A DNA stretch of 64,000 bases, taken from positions 62,001-126,000 of the forward strand of contig DDXA01000004.1 in assembly GCA_002347725.1 (NCBI GenBank), in the 5' to 3' direction. The notes under the pieces are model-generated. The model worked only from the letters and a program-made list of their open reading frames with translations. It had not been told where the DNA came from and made no database searches. The position numbers and the translations under genes were made by a program. Shown piece by piece: positions 8,698 through 15,831 of this stretch; position 1 is the first letter of the stretch, and each line of letters starts with the position of its first letter. Origin of the DNA: Actinobacteria bacterium UBA2272 (GTDB lineage Bacteria > Actinomycetota > Coriobacteriia > Anaerosomatales > Anaerosomataceae).

Positions 8698-8732
8698 AAG
8701 GACTTGCACAAGTCCTTAAGGTCTCTTATGCT
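8698..8732 (+). promoter_or_regulatory. arsR-operon promoter with perfect 20-bp palindromic operator
   Basis: A sigma70-type promoter TTGCAC (8704-8709), 17 bp, TATGCT (8727-8732) points rightward into the ArsR-dsrE-tusA-dsrMK operon. The -35 is embedded in AAGGACTTGCACAAGTCCTT (8698-8717), a perfect inverted repeat with nine-base arms. A bound dimer would block RNA polymerase. The likely binder is the ArsR-family protein encoded at 8777, giving autoregulation; that pairing is inference. Confidence 0.7.
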
Positions 8733-8776
8733 GGCCACAATAACATTCGCATATTCGTATGTACGGGGGACCGGAG

Positions 8777-9100
8777 ATGGACGACGCGGAGTTCTACTGC
8801 CTCCATTCGGATCTGTGCAAGACCCTCGCGAACGCCAAGCGACAGATGATCCTCGGCTCACTCAAGAGCGAGGAACTCTCGGTCGGCGAGCTTCAGAAGC
8901 GCACCGGCATCCCGCAGGCGACCCTCTCCCAGCATCTCGCCATACTCCGTTCCCGTGGCGTCGTGAAGTCACGGCGCTCGGGTAATCACGTGTACTACGC
9001 GATCGCCAACCCGAAGATCATCCAGGCGTTCGACCTGATAACCGAGGTCATGCGGGAGACCCTCGACGCACGAAAGGGCACTGTCGACGGGGTCGGATAG
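8777..9100 (+). CDS. ArsR-family transcriptional repressor
   Basis: A 107-residue winged-helix protein. The core reads CKTLANAKRQMILGSLKSEE, then the recognition region IPQATLSQHLAILRSRGVV and the wing SRRSGNHVYYAIANPKI, a standard ArsR/SmtB pattern. Two cysteines near the N-terminus (Cys8 and Cys13) are the only obvious candidates for thiol or persulfide sensing; the usual CxC metal box on the recognition helix is absent. The start at 8777 is favoured over the ATG at 8759 because GGGGGA precedes it at proper spacing. It leads the DsrE/TusA/DsrMK operon, so a sulfur-species signal is a reasonable guess. Confidence 0.9.
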   Translation: MDDAEFYCLHSDLCKTLANAKRQMILGSLKSEELSVGELQKRTGIPQATLSQHLAILRSRGVVKSRRSGNHVYYAIANPKIIQAFDLITEVMRETLDARKGTVDGVG

Positions 9101-9165
9101 GTCAGATGCGGAGCAGGTGAGGCCGCGAGAACGGTATCGGTACCGACGATGCTAGGAGGAGAGCA

Positions 9166-9648
9166 ATGGATGAGAACGGGAAGAAGAGCCTTGCGATGGT
9201 GGTGATGAGTGGCGACATGGACAAGCTGTTCGGCGCCTTCATCATCGCGAACGGAGCGGCCGCGATGGGTATGGACGTTACGATGTTCTTCACCTTCTGG
9301 GGCCTGCGCGCCATCAAGAAGAATGTGAGCACGGGAAAGACGTTCTTTGGCCGGATGCTCGGCGCCATGTATGGCGGAGACATCATGAAGGCCAACCCGA
9401 GCAAGTTCAGCTTCGGTGGTTTGGGCCGGTGGATGTTCGGCAAGATGATGGGCGGGCACAACGTCCAGAAGCTCAGCGAGATGCGAGATCTGGCCGTGGA
9501 ACTCGGCGTGAACATGTACGGATGCCAGATGTCCATGGACGTCATGGAGATTCCGCAGGAAGCGTTTATCGACGGGGTCAAGGAGCCGGTGGGCGTGGGG
9601 TTCTTCCTCCTCAAGGCGCAAGACGCCGAGATTCAGCTGTTCATCTAG
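9166..9648 (+). CDS. DsrE/DsrF/DrsH-like sulfur-carrier family protein
   Basis: A 160-residue DsrE-fold protein of the DsrE2 type. The N-terminus (SLAMVVMSGDMDKLFGAFII) and the segment MDVTMFFTFWGLRAI are characteristic. A single conserved cysteine lies in NMYGCQMSMDVM and would carry a persulfide. Family members relay sulfane sulfur to TusA or to a dithiol redox enzyme. The start follows an excellent AGGAGGAG at 9150-9157. It is the second gene of the operon, followed 97 bases later by tusA. Neither dsrAB nor dsrC is present, so the role is in sulfur transfer or redox signalling, not in a visible sulfite reductase. Confidence 0.9.
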   Translation: MDENGKKSLAMVVMSGDMDKLFGAFIIANGAAAMGMDVTMFFTFWGLRAIKKNVSTGKTFFGRMLGAMYGGDIMKANPSKFSFGGLGRWMFGKMMGGHNVQKLSEMRDLAVELGVNMYGCQMSMDVMEIPQEAFIDGVKEPVGVGFFLLKAQDAEIQLFI

Positions 9649-9745
9649 CAACGGAGACCTGGGACCTGCCGGGCGTCACGAAGGCGCACGGTCATCACGG
9701 ACCGCCACTGCCGGGTGTGCGGCCAGACGAAAGGAAGGAACCACC

Positions 9746-9988
9746 ATGTCAGACGACATCAAGGTCGACCTCGAACTCGATCTCAAGGGCCTGCTCTGCC
9801 CGCTCCCGATGGTCAGGGTGAGCCAGAACATCACGAACGTTCCCGTCGGCGGCGTCATCCGCGCCGTTGCCACGGACCCGGGCGCCATGGCCGATATCCC
9901 CGCGTGGGCGCAGTCAACCGGCAACGAGATCATGTCCGCAGGCAAGGAAGGCAGCGAGTTCGTCTTCCTCGTCAAGCGCGTCAAGTAG
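9746..9988 (+). CDS. TusA-family sulfurtransferase
   Basis: An 80-residue TusA/SirA-like protein. The diagnostic CPLP motif (LDLKGLLCPLPMVRV, Cys18) is present, followed by the usual two-layer fold ending FVFLVKRVK. The cysteine carries persulfide sulfur handed over by DsrE-type partners. AAGGAAGG lies upstream. The gene is followed 19 bases later by the DsrM-like cytochrome b, so sulfur relay and membrane electron transfer are co-transcribed. Confidence 0.93.
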   Translation: MSDDIKVDLELDLKGLLCPLPMVRVSQNITNVPVGGVIRAVATDPGAMADIPAWAQSTGNEIMSAGKEGSEFVFLVKRVK

Positions 9989-10007
9989 CGGGAGGACACA
10001 CCCTTCG

Positions 10008-10727
10008 ATGGATACCTACCTCCAGATCACCACGGTCGTGGGCGTCTACGTGGCAGGCGTGGTCTTCGTGGCGGGGATGGGGTGGCGCATCTACCAGTGG
10101 GCGACCACCCCGAAGTCCCCGGTGCGGCTCGGCATGTTCCCCAAGCCGAAGACCCGCGGCGGCCGCATCATCAAGATGCTCAAAGACACCCTGATCGCCC
10201 CGCACTCGGCACGCATCGAGCCGCGGATGTGGCTGTTCGCCATGATGTTCCACGTAGCCGCACTCGCCGCCTTCGTCGGGCATCTGCGGCTCATCCAGGA
10301 GTACCCGATACTGCCCGAGCTACTGGGCGCCGAGGGCATGAACGCCTTCGCAGGCTGGGCGGGCGGCATCGCCGGGACGCTCATGATGGTCGCGGTGCTG
10401 TACTGGATCGCGCGCCGCACGTTCGGCCCCTTCAAGCAACTCTCGGTACCTGAAGACTATCTGCTGCTCGCGCTGTTGCTCGGCGTGATCATCATGGGGA
10501 ACCACATGCGGTTCATCGGCCACGTGCACGCCGCCGACTACCGCGAGTGGTTCCAGAGCCTTCTTGCATTCAAGCCGGTGATCCCCGACTCGATCCGCTT
10601 CAGCAATGTGGGATGGTCGCTCGGCACGCACATGCTGTTCGTGAACGCGCTGCTGATCTACTTCCCGTTCAGCAAGCTCGTGCACACCATCGGCTCCTTC
10701 TCCGCCAACCTCGTGAGGAGTGAGTAG
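10008..10727 (+). CDS. DsrM/NarI-like membrane cytochrome b subunit
   Basis: A 239-residue integral membrane protein with five or six hydrophobic segments. Histidines sit inside helices as in haem-b-binding NarI/DsrM/HmeC subunits (MMFHVAALAAFVGHLRLI; IIMGNHMRFIGHVH; GTHMLFVNALLIYF). Such subunits exchange electrons with menaquinone and pass them to a cytoplasmic iron-sulfur partner. That partner is encoded directly downstream, two bases after the stop. ATG at 10008 has GGGAGG about a dozen bases upstream; the open frame runs further 5' across tusA and is not used. It is probably DsrM-like, but TmcC-type subunits are equally close by eye. Confidence 0.85.
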   Translation: MDTYLQITTVVGVYVAGVVFVAGMGWRIYQWATTPKSPVRLGMFPKPKTRGGRIIKMLKDTLIAPHSARIEPRMWLFAMMFHVAALAAFVGHLRLIQEYPILPELLGAEGMNAFAGWAGGIAGTLMMVAVLYWIARRTFGPFKQLSVPEDYLLLALLLGVIIMGNHMRFIGHVHAADYREWFQSLLAFKPVIPDSIRFSNVGWSLGTHMLFVNALLIYFPFSKLVHTIGSFSANLVRSE

Positions 10728-10729
10728 CC

Positions 10730-12016
10730 ATGGATTCACAGCAGATCACCACACTCACGGGCGTTCTCGACAAGAAGATGAACCGGCAGCTGAAGCAGTA
10801 CCTCGATATCTGCGCACGCTGCGCGATCTGCAAAGATGCCTGTCACCAGTACGTAGCCACAGGCGACTTCACGTACCTGCCGGCGCGGCGCGCTGAACTG
10901 ATCCGGCAGATCTACAAGAAGTACTTCACCAAGACAGGTGAGTTCGTGCCGGCGCTCTACGAGGCGCGGGACCCGGACGAGAACCTGCTCGACGAGTTGT
11001 ACGAGTCCACGTACGCATGCACCGGCTGCCGGCGCTGCATGTACTACTGCCCGTTCTCCATCGACACCGCGTGGATCCTCTCGGTGGCCAAGGCGATCCT
11101 GATCGCAGCCGGCCGCGGCAACGAGATGCTCGGCCAGCTTGCCGACGCGGCCATCTTCAAGTCCGACAACTTCGACATGTTCCGCGACGTGATCGTGAGC
11201 GGCTTCAAGGACATCGAGGCCGAGCTCAAGGAGCTCACCGGCGATCCGTCGGCGGAGATCCCGGTGGACAAGAAGGGCGCCGACATCCTGTACGTGGCAC
11301 TCGCCGGCGCGCACAGCATCCTGCCGGCCGCCGCTATCTTCCACGAGGCGGGCACCAGCTGGACGCTCTCGATGTTCGAGTCGGCCAACTACGGCTTCTT
11401 CTTCGGCGATGCTGAGAAGGCACGCAAGATCGCCGACCGGTTCATGGACGAGGCCGTGCGCCTTGGCGTGAAAGAGGTCGTGATCACCGAGTGCGGTCAC
11501 GCCTACCGCGTGGCGAACATCTTCCACGAGGCGTGGACCGGCAAGAAGCATCCCTTCAAGGTTCGCCACATCCTCGAGGTCATCGATGAGTACATCAAGG
11601 ACGGTCGCCTCAAGGTCAGCCGCTGTATCGACGTACCCGTGAGCTACCACGACCCCTGCCAGGTGGGCCGCAACGGCGGCATCTTCGAGCAGCCGCGCGA
11701 CATCGTGCGCGCGCTTGCCACCGACTTCCGCGACATGACGCCCAACCGCGAGCAGCAATGGTGCTGCGGCGGCGGCGGCGGGATCGTGGCCATCTCGGAG
11801 ATGGATGCGTTCAGGCTCAAGAGCGGCAAGAAGAAGGTCGAACAGATCCGGGCGACCGGCGCGAAGATCGTGGCGAGCCCGTGCGAGAACTGCCGCCTTC
11901 AGATGGAAGGCCTGAACGAGACCGAGGACCTCGGCGTGCGCATCGCCGCCATCATGGACCTCGTCATCGAGTGCATGGACCTGCCCGGCAGAAAGCAGGC
12001 TGCCGAAGGCGCGTGA
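10730..12016 (+). CDS. DsrK/HdrD-like iron-sulfur redox subunit
   Basis: A 428-residue cytoplasmic protein. Two [4Fe-4S] ferredoxin motifs lie near the N-terminus: CARCAICKDACHQY (residues ~28-41) and CTGCRRCMYYCP (~96-107). A C-terminal CCG domain (PVSYHDPCQVGR, then WCCGGGGG, then SPCENCR) would hold the noncubane cluster typical of HdrB/HdrD. The first CCG copy has lost its cysteines. The family reduces or oxidises a dithiol/disulfide pair using electrons from a DsrM-type cytochrome b. With DsrE and TusA upstream, the substrate may be a protein-bound sulfur carrier, though no DsrC gene is here. A strong hairpin follows, ending the operon. Confidence 0.9.
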   Translation: MDSQQITTLTGVLDKKMNRQLKQYLDICARCAICKDACHQYVATGDFTYLPARRAELIRQIYKKYFTKTGEFVPALYEARDPDENLLDELYESTYACTGCRRCMYYCPFSIDTAWILSVAKAILIAAGRGNEMLGQLADAAIFKSDNFDMFRDVIVSGFKDIEAELKELTGDPSAEIPVDKKGADILYVALAGAHSILPAAAIFHEAGTSWTLSMFESANYGFFFGDAEKARKIADRFMDEAVRLGVKEVVITECGHAYRVANIFHEAWTGKKHPFKVRHILEVIDEYIKDGRLKVSRCIDVPVSYHDPCQVGRNGGIFEQPRDIVRALATDFRDMTPNREQQWCCGGGGGIVAISEMDAFRLKSGKKKVEQIRATGAKIVASPCENCRLQMEGLNETEDLGVRIAAIMDLVIECMDLPGRKQAAEGA

Positions 12017-12036
12017 CGAACTCGCGCTGACGCGAT

Positions 12037-12066
12037 CGAAAGGCGCCGGGCGACCGGCGCCTTTCG
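12037..12066 (+). terminator. Terminator of the ArsR-DsrMK operon
   Basis: A perfect 13-bp stem (CGAAAGGCGCCGG / CCGGCGCCTTTCG) with a four-base GCGA loop starts 20 bases after the DsrK-like stop codon. The U-tract is poor, as is common in GC-rich actinobacteria. Confidence 0.75.
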
Positions 12067-12098
12067 TATGCAGGGCGCCAACGGCTACCATGACACCA
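12063..12098 (+). promoter_or_regulatory. Predicted leaderless promoter of the PQQ-propeller gene
   Basis: TTCGTA (12063-12068), 17 bp, TACCAT (12086-12091) places the transcription start at or next to the A of the ATG at 12098. No Shine-Dalgarno sequence precedes that ATG, so a leaderless message is expected. The -35 overlaps the end of the upstream terminator. Confidence 0.5.
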
Positions 12099-13726
12099 TG
12101 GGTACACGCCGAAAGCGCTCGAAACCCCGGCCCCGCACGTCCACCCGCGTGCCGAGAGGCGCTCTGAGCGTCCCCGGCTCGCGCCGGCGGCGCTCTCACG
12201 GCCCGCTCGTCCTCGGCGTCATCGGGCTGGTCTTCGCGCTGCTCCTCGGCCTGGCGTTCTACCGGGCGTTCGTTGAAGGGCGGGCCGAGCCGGCGCCGGA
12301 ACCCGGGACTGACGCCGGGGCCCCGGACCTCACGATCGACCAGGACATCAGACTCGCCTATCCCACCTATCTCGGAACCCCGCAGCGGCGCTCCGGAGGC
12401 ATGGGGCCTGCCCCCGAGCGTCTCGATGTGATCTGGAAGCTGCAGATCGGCACCGGACTCACGGCCCGCAAGAGCGACGATAAGCTCGTGACGTGGTCGG
12501 GGACCGGCTGGACGGGTCAGCCCACCCTCGTCTACGAGAACGGACGGCCCTGGCTTCTCATCGGCGGCTACGACCATGGGCTGAGACGCATCGACGCCGC
12601 ATCCGGCACAGCCGTGTGGCGAGCCCAACTCGACGATGTCATCAAGGGGACGAACACCGTCTACTACGAGCCGACGCGCCCGGCAGACGACCGGCTCGTC
12701 GTCGTGACCGGCTCGCGCCGCGGCAACGGCCTCGACGTCGGTGATCCCGGGATCGCCCCCCTGCGGGCGTTCTCGTTTGCCACCGGCGAGGAGCTCTGGC
12801 GACTGCCGGTGGCCCGCACCGAAAACTACAGTCAGGACGTGGACGCGAGCCCGCTACGCGTAGATGGGCGGCTGATCGTGGCGCTCGAACCCGGCTACGT
12901 CCTCGCGCTCGACACCGCGTCGCTCTCACCCGGCCCCGGCGGGCACCCCATGCCGAGTGTCGTGGCAAGCTCCCCGCTCCTTTACACACCCGAGGATGTG
13001 ACCGCACACGCCGAGAACGGCGGCAGCAACCTCGCGCTCGAAGGCTCGCCCGCCGTACTCGGCGACCGCATCTACATCGCGTCGAGCTCCGGACACGTGT
13101 ACGGCCTGAACCGCGACACGCTCGCCATCGAGTGGGACTTCGCACCGGGCGGTGACTTCGACAGCACGGTTGTCGTCACACCCGACGGGTACCTGCTGGT
13201 GGGTATGGAGCGCCAGTACGTCGCACATGGCGGCGTGTTCAAGCTCGACCCGCGCAAGCCGCCCGAGGAGGCGGTGGTGTGGTTCTTCGGCACCGAGGAC
13301 CGGGGCATCGCCGAGTGGGCCGGCGGCGTCATCGGCTCGGTGGCCATCAGCACGGAGCCGTCCGCCACGCCGCTCGCCGCGTTCTGCAGCGTCGACGGAA
13401 ACGTGTACGCGGTGAACCGCGACGTAACCGAGGGCGACGGCCCAGGGCCCGACGGCGTCACGCGCTACCCGCGCCCGAAGCTGCTCTTCCGCGACTCCAT
13501 CGGCGGCAGCATATCGACACCCGTGATCGTGGACGATCGCATGGTGGTGGCGGGACTCGACACCACGGTGCGACTGTACGACATCGCACCGGCAGCCGAC
13601 GGGGTCTCGATCGCGGAACGTGCCCGCTTCACCGCCGAAGGGCCGTTCGAGTCCACGCCGCTCGTGTGGGACGGCCGCGTCTACATCGGCTGCCGCGACG
13701 GCTACCTCTACTGCCTCGGACAGTGA
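12098..13726 (+). CDS. Membrane-anchored PQQ-like beta-propeller protein
   Basis: A 542-residue protein with a very basic cytoplasmic N-terminus, one transmembrane helix (LVLGVIGLVFALLLGLAFY, about residues 38-57) and an extracytoplasmic domain of PQQ/pyrrolo-quinoline-like repeats (GHVYGLNRDTLAIEWDFAPG; DGNVYAVNRDV; DGYLYCLGQ). Such propellers act in outer-surface assembly, as dehydrogenase cores or as sensors; no catalytic residues can be assigned, so the function is unknown. It is convergent with the UroD-like gene, seven bases away. It appears to be a single-gene unit behind its own leaderless promoter. Confidence 0.8.
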   Translation: MGTRRKRSKPRPRTSTRVPRGALSVPGSRRRRSHGPLVLGVIGLVFALLLGLAFYRAFVEGRAEPAPEPGTDAGAPDLTIDQDIRLAYPTYLGTPQRRSGGMGPAPERLDVIWKLQIGTGLTARKSDDKLVTWSGTGWTGQPTLVYENGRPWLLIGGYDHGLRRIDAASGTAVWRAQLDDVIKGTNTVYYEPTRPADDRLVVVTGSRRGNGLDVGDPGIAPLRAFSFATGEELWRLPVARTENYSQDVDASPLRVDGRLIVALEPGYVLALDTASLSPGPGGHPMPSVVASSPLLYTPEDVTAHAENGGSNLALEGSPAVLGDRIYIASSSGHVYGLNRDTLAIEWDFAPGGDFDSTVVVTPDGYLLVGMERQYVAHGGVFKLDPRKPPEEAVVWFFGTEDRGIAEWAGGVIGSVAISTEPSATPLAAFCSVDGNVYAVNRDVTEGDGPGPDGVTRYPRPKLLFRDSIGGSISTPVIVDDRMVVAGLDTTVRLYDIAPAADGVSIAERARFTAEGPFESTPLVWDGRVYIGCRDGYLYCLGQ

Positions 13727-13733
13727 CCGGATC

Positions 13734-14564
13734 CTAGACGTCGCGCGCGGCTGCCAGCGCGGTCACCAGCCCGGCCACTTCGCGCTCACCGGTGATGCCA
13801 CCGTCGTCAGCGACGAACAAACCGCCCGCGCGTGCGAGCACACCGATCATGCTGCCGAGCGCCTCGGCACGCGCCGGATTGCCGAGCTCGCCGGTGAGCA
13901 GCCCGCCGATGACCGCAAGACCCGCCTCGCGCGCCGCCCAGAACAGCCGGTCGAACGCGGAGACGCCGAGCCCGCCACCGGTGTGCACCGCGACGAAGCC
14001 GGCCCGGGCGATCGCAGGGAGCAGCGGGCGGATGTCACCGTCCGAGTGGAAGACGGCGGGCAGGCCGAGCGCGCGCGCCGCGTCCACGATGCGCGCGTAC
14101 CGCGGCAGCAACTCGGCGATGGCGAAGTCGGGCGCCACCAGCGGTCCGTCCGTACCGGCGAGGTCCTCGGCAAGCACGATCGCGCGGGCGCCCGCTTGGG
14201 CCCCACGAGCGACCTCGGCCACAAGGGTGTCGAGTCGCGGATCGAGTTCGGAGCCGATCTGCTCGGGCCGGGTGAGCGTCTCCCGGAGTCCTTCGAGCGG
14301 ACCACGCGCCTCGATGATCGGCCACAGCGGCCCGGAAAGGGTCCACATCGGCGCCACCCCGGCGTCGGCGAGCGCAGCGGCTGCCGACTCGGCCCACAGT
14401 TCACCCACAGGCACGAACGCGAAGGAGGCCGAGAGCACATCGCACGCCTCGACGAGGTCGGGCACCGGCCCGTGCGAGGCGCCGATGACCGGACTGAGGA
14501 CGCCTTCGGGCAGGAACGTGAGGCCGAACGGGAAGGGGGCGCCATGCAGCGAGAGTCGGTCCAT
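13734..14564 (-). CDS. Uroporphyrinogen decarboxylase/methyltransferase-like protein
   Basis: A 276-residue protein related to the UroD/MtaA/CmuA superfamily. The clearest match is the stretch LGLPAVFHSDGDIRPLLPAI, followed by VAVHTGGGLGVSAF, corresponding to the H-x-D-G-D-I block that in MtaA-type corrinoid methyltransferases belongs to the active-site region. It is shorter than true HemE (about 340-360 residues) and lacks the usual N-terminal arginine motifs, so tetrapyrrole decarboxylation is unlikely. It is the last gene of a three-gene leftward operon, two bases after a small multidrug export-type gene. Substrate unknown. Confidence 0.65.
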   Translation of the reverse strand: MDRLSLHGAPFPFGLTFLPEGVLSPVIGASHGPVPDLVEACDVLSASFAFVPVGELWAESAAAALADAGVAPMWTLSGPLWPIIEARGPLEGLRETLTRPEQIGSELDPRLDTLVAEVARGAQAGARAIVLAEDLAGTDGPLVAPDFAIAELLPRYARIVDAARALGLPAVFHSDGDIRPLLPAIARAGFVAVHTGGGLGVSAFDRLFWAAREAGLAVIGGLLTGELGNPARAEALGSMIGVLARAGGLFVADDGGITGEREVAGLVTALAAARDV

Positions 14565-14566
14565 GG

Positions 14567-15031
14567 CTAGATGCTGCGCACCCCGAACCCGACGAGCTCC
14601 GAGAGGCCCCACACGATGAGAAACGCGCTCGTCACGCCGAGCGAGACCGCGAGAAAGGCGCGCTTAGGTTCCATGTCGAGCAGCCACGCCGCAGCCGTGC
14701 CCGCGTACGCGCCGGTGCCGGGAAGCGGGACTGCGACGAAGACCGCGAGTCCGATGAAGCCGTACTTCTCCACGAGCGGGTGGGCCTTCGTGCGGATCTT
14801 CTCGAACTTGCGGTGCAGCCAGCCGCCTTCGGGGAAGCGCTCGTAGACGAACTCGAGGAAGTAGTAGCCCGGCCAGAAGATCGCCAGGCTCGCGAGGTAG
14901 ATGATCGGCAGGTAGATCTGCTCGCCAGCTGCTACGGCCCATGGGATCGCGGCACGCAACTCGATCGTGGGGATCCACGACACGAACACGTACTTGAGCC
15001 ATGCGGGCAGGCCGGCCAGAAACTCGGGCAT
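14567..15031 (-). CDS. Small multidrug export family membrane protein (COG2426 type)
   Basis: A 154-residue integral membrane protein with about four helices. The N-terminal PTIELRAAIPWAVAAG and the central FVAVPLPGTGAYAGTAAAW segments are hallmarks of the Sm_multidrug_ex family, whose transport activity is poorly established. ATG at 15031 follows AAGG. The gene begins three bases after the stop of the unknown gene upstream and ends two bases before the UroD-like start, so all three are one transcript. Confidence 0.85.
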   Translation of the reverse strand: MPEFLAGLPAWLKYVFVSWIPTIELRAAIPWAVAAGEQIYLPIIYLASLAIFWPGYYFLEFVYERFPEGGWLHRKFEKIRTKAHPLVEKYGFIGLAVFVAVPLPGTGAYAGTAAAWLLDMEPKRAFLAVSLGVTSAFLIVWGLSELVGFGVRSI

Positions 15032-15034
15032 CGC

Positions 15035-15409
15035 TTACCTTTCGGGGGCGAAGACGTCGTAGATGCGCTCGACTTCCGAGCGCCAGTAGCCTTCAGGGTC
15101 GGACACGTCGCGGCCGAGGCGGGCGGCGTTGCGGAAGTAGCCGTCGCCGGGCATGCCGGTGTCTGCGCGGACCACGAGCGAAGCGAGCATGATGCCGTAC
15201 GCGGCGTCGGCCTCGGTGCAGATCTCGTTCAGGAAGCCCATGATCGCCCAGGAGCGAGGCTTGAGATCGACCGCGCTCACGGCCCGGCAGATCTCGGCGT
15301 ACGTGATCGTGCGGCGCTCGCGCGCTCGCTCCTCGAGCAGCGCGTTGGCCTGGGCCTTGGCGGCCTCCCAGGCCTCGACGGGGAAACCGTATCGTGTGTT
15401 CTCGGACAT
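15035..15409 (-). CDS. Conserved-looking protein of unknown function
   Basis: A 124-residue soluble protein with no family I can name. The N-terminal half is helical and charged (EAWEAAKAQANALLEERARE); the segment RRTITYAEICRAVSAVDL is followed by a compact region with GMPGDGYFRNAARLGRD and a C-terminal PEGYWRSEVERIYDVF. The 'ITYAEI' followed by a small loop is weakly reminiscent of winged-helix openings. It is the first gene of a three-gene operon. A CATACT element at 15417-15422 predicts transcription starting at or next to the ATG, with no Shine-Dalgarno sequence, so translation is probably leaderless. Confidence 0.75.
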   Translation of the reverse strand: MSENTRYGFPVEAWEAAKAQANALLEERARERRTITYAEICRAVSAVDLKPRSWAIMGFLNEICTEADAAYGIMLASLVVRADTGMPGDGYFRNAARLGRDVSDPEGYWRSEVERIYDVFAPER

Positions 15410-15416
15410 GGGAGAG

Positions 15417-15442
15417 AGTATGCCACAGCCCCGCGGTAGAAT
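15417..15442. promoter_or_regulatory. Divergent leaderless-type promoters
   Basis: In the 44 bases between divergent ATGs, the minus strand has CATACT (15417-15422) about seven bases from the start codon at 15409. The plus strand has TAGAAT (15437-15442) about twelve bases from the ATG at 15454. Neither start codon has a ribosome-binding site. The two promoters face away from each other and must share or compete for regulatory proteins. Confidence 0.45.
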
Positions 15443-15453
15443 GACCTCAGCCG

Positions 15454-15819
15454 ATGGACACTCGTTACCACATCCCCGCCGACGACGCCGATCTCCTCGC
15501 GGAGTGCGAGGTGCAGACCTTCCGCGCCACCGGGCCGGGCGGTCAGGGCGTGAACACCACCGACAGCGCCGTGCGCCTCAAGCATCTGCCGAGCGGGATC
15601 ACGGTCGTGTGCCGACGCGAGCGCAGCCAGCTTCAGAACAAGCGGCTGTGCCTGGAACGGCTCCGCGACAAGCTCGAGGCGCACAATGCGGCGCTCGATG
15701 CGCCCAAGCGCGTCCCCACGCGCAAGAGCCGCTCGGTCAAGGCGCGGCAGGTCGAGACCAAGCGTCGCCATGCGCGCGTGAAGCGCACGCGCGGACGGGT
15801 GGATGCGGGCGAGGAGTAG
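15454..15819 (+). CDS. Release-factor-like GGQ protein with basic tail (ribosome rescue candidate)
   Basis: A 121-residue protein made only of an RF-1-type catalytic domain plus a basic tail. The loop ATGPGGQGVNTTDSAVRL contains GGQ, whose glutamine is methylated in peptidyl-tRNA hydrolysis by release factors. There is no codon-recognition domain. The C-terminus (RKSRSVKARQVETKRRHARV, then KRTRGR) is strongly basic, like the tail with which ArfB reaches into an empty mRNA channel. The sequence around GGQ is closer to true RF1/RF2 and C12orf65/PrfH-type proteins than to ArfB. It most likely frees stalled ribosomes; tmRNA is encoded 1.3 kb away. Confidence 0.85.
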   Translation: MDTRYHIPADDADLLAECEVQTFRATGPGGQGVNTTDSAVRLKHLPSGITVVCRRERSQLQNKRLCLERLRDKLEAHNAALDAPKRVPTRKSRSVKARQVETKRRHARVKRTRGRVDAGEE

Positions 15820-15831
15820 GGCCACCCTCGC

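Noticed and set aside
9166..12016. Dissimilatory sulfate reduction locus
   Set aside because: No dsrAB, dsrC, apr or sat genes in the window; only transfer and membrane redox parts are present.
13734..14564. hemE (uroporphyrinogen decarboxylase of haem synthesis)
   Set aside because: Too short and lacks the N-terminal arginine motifs; no other haem genes nearby.
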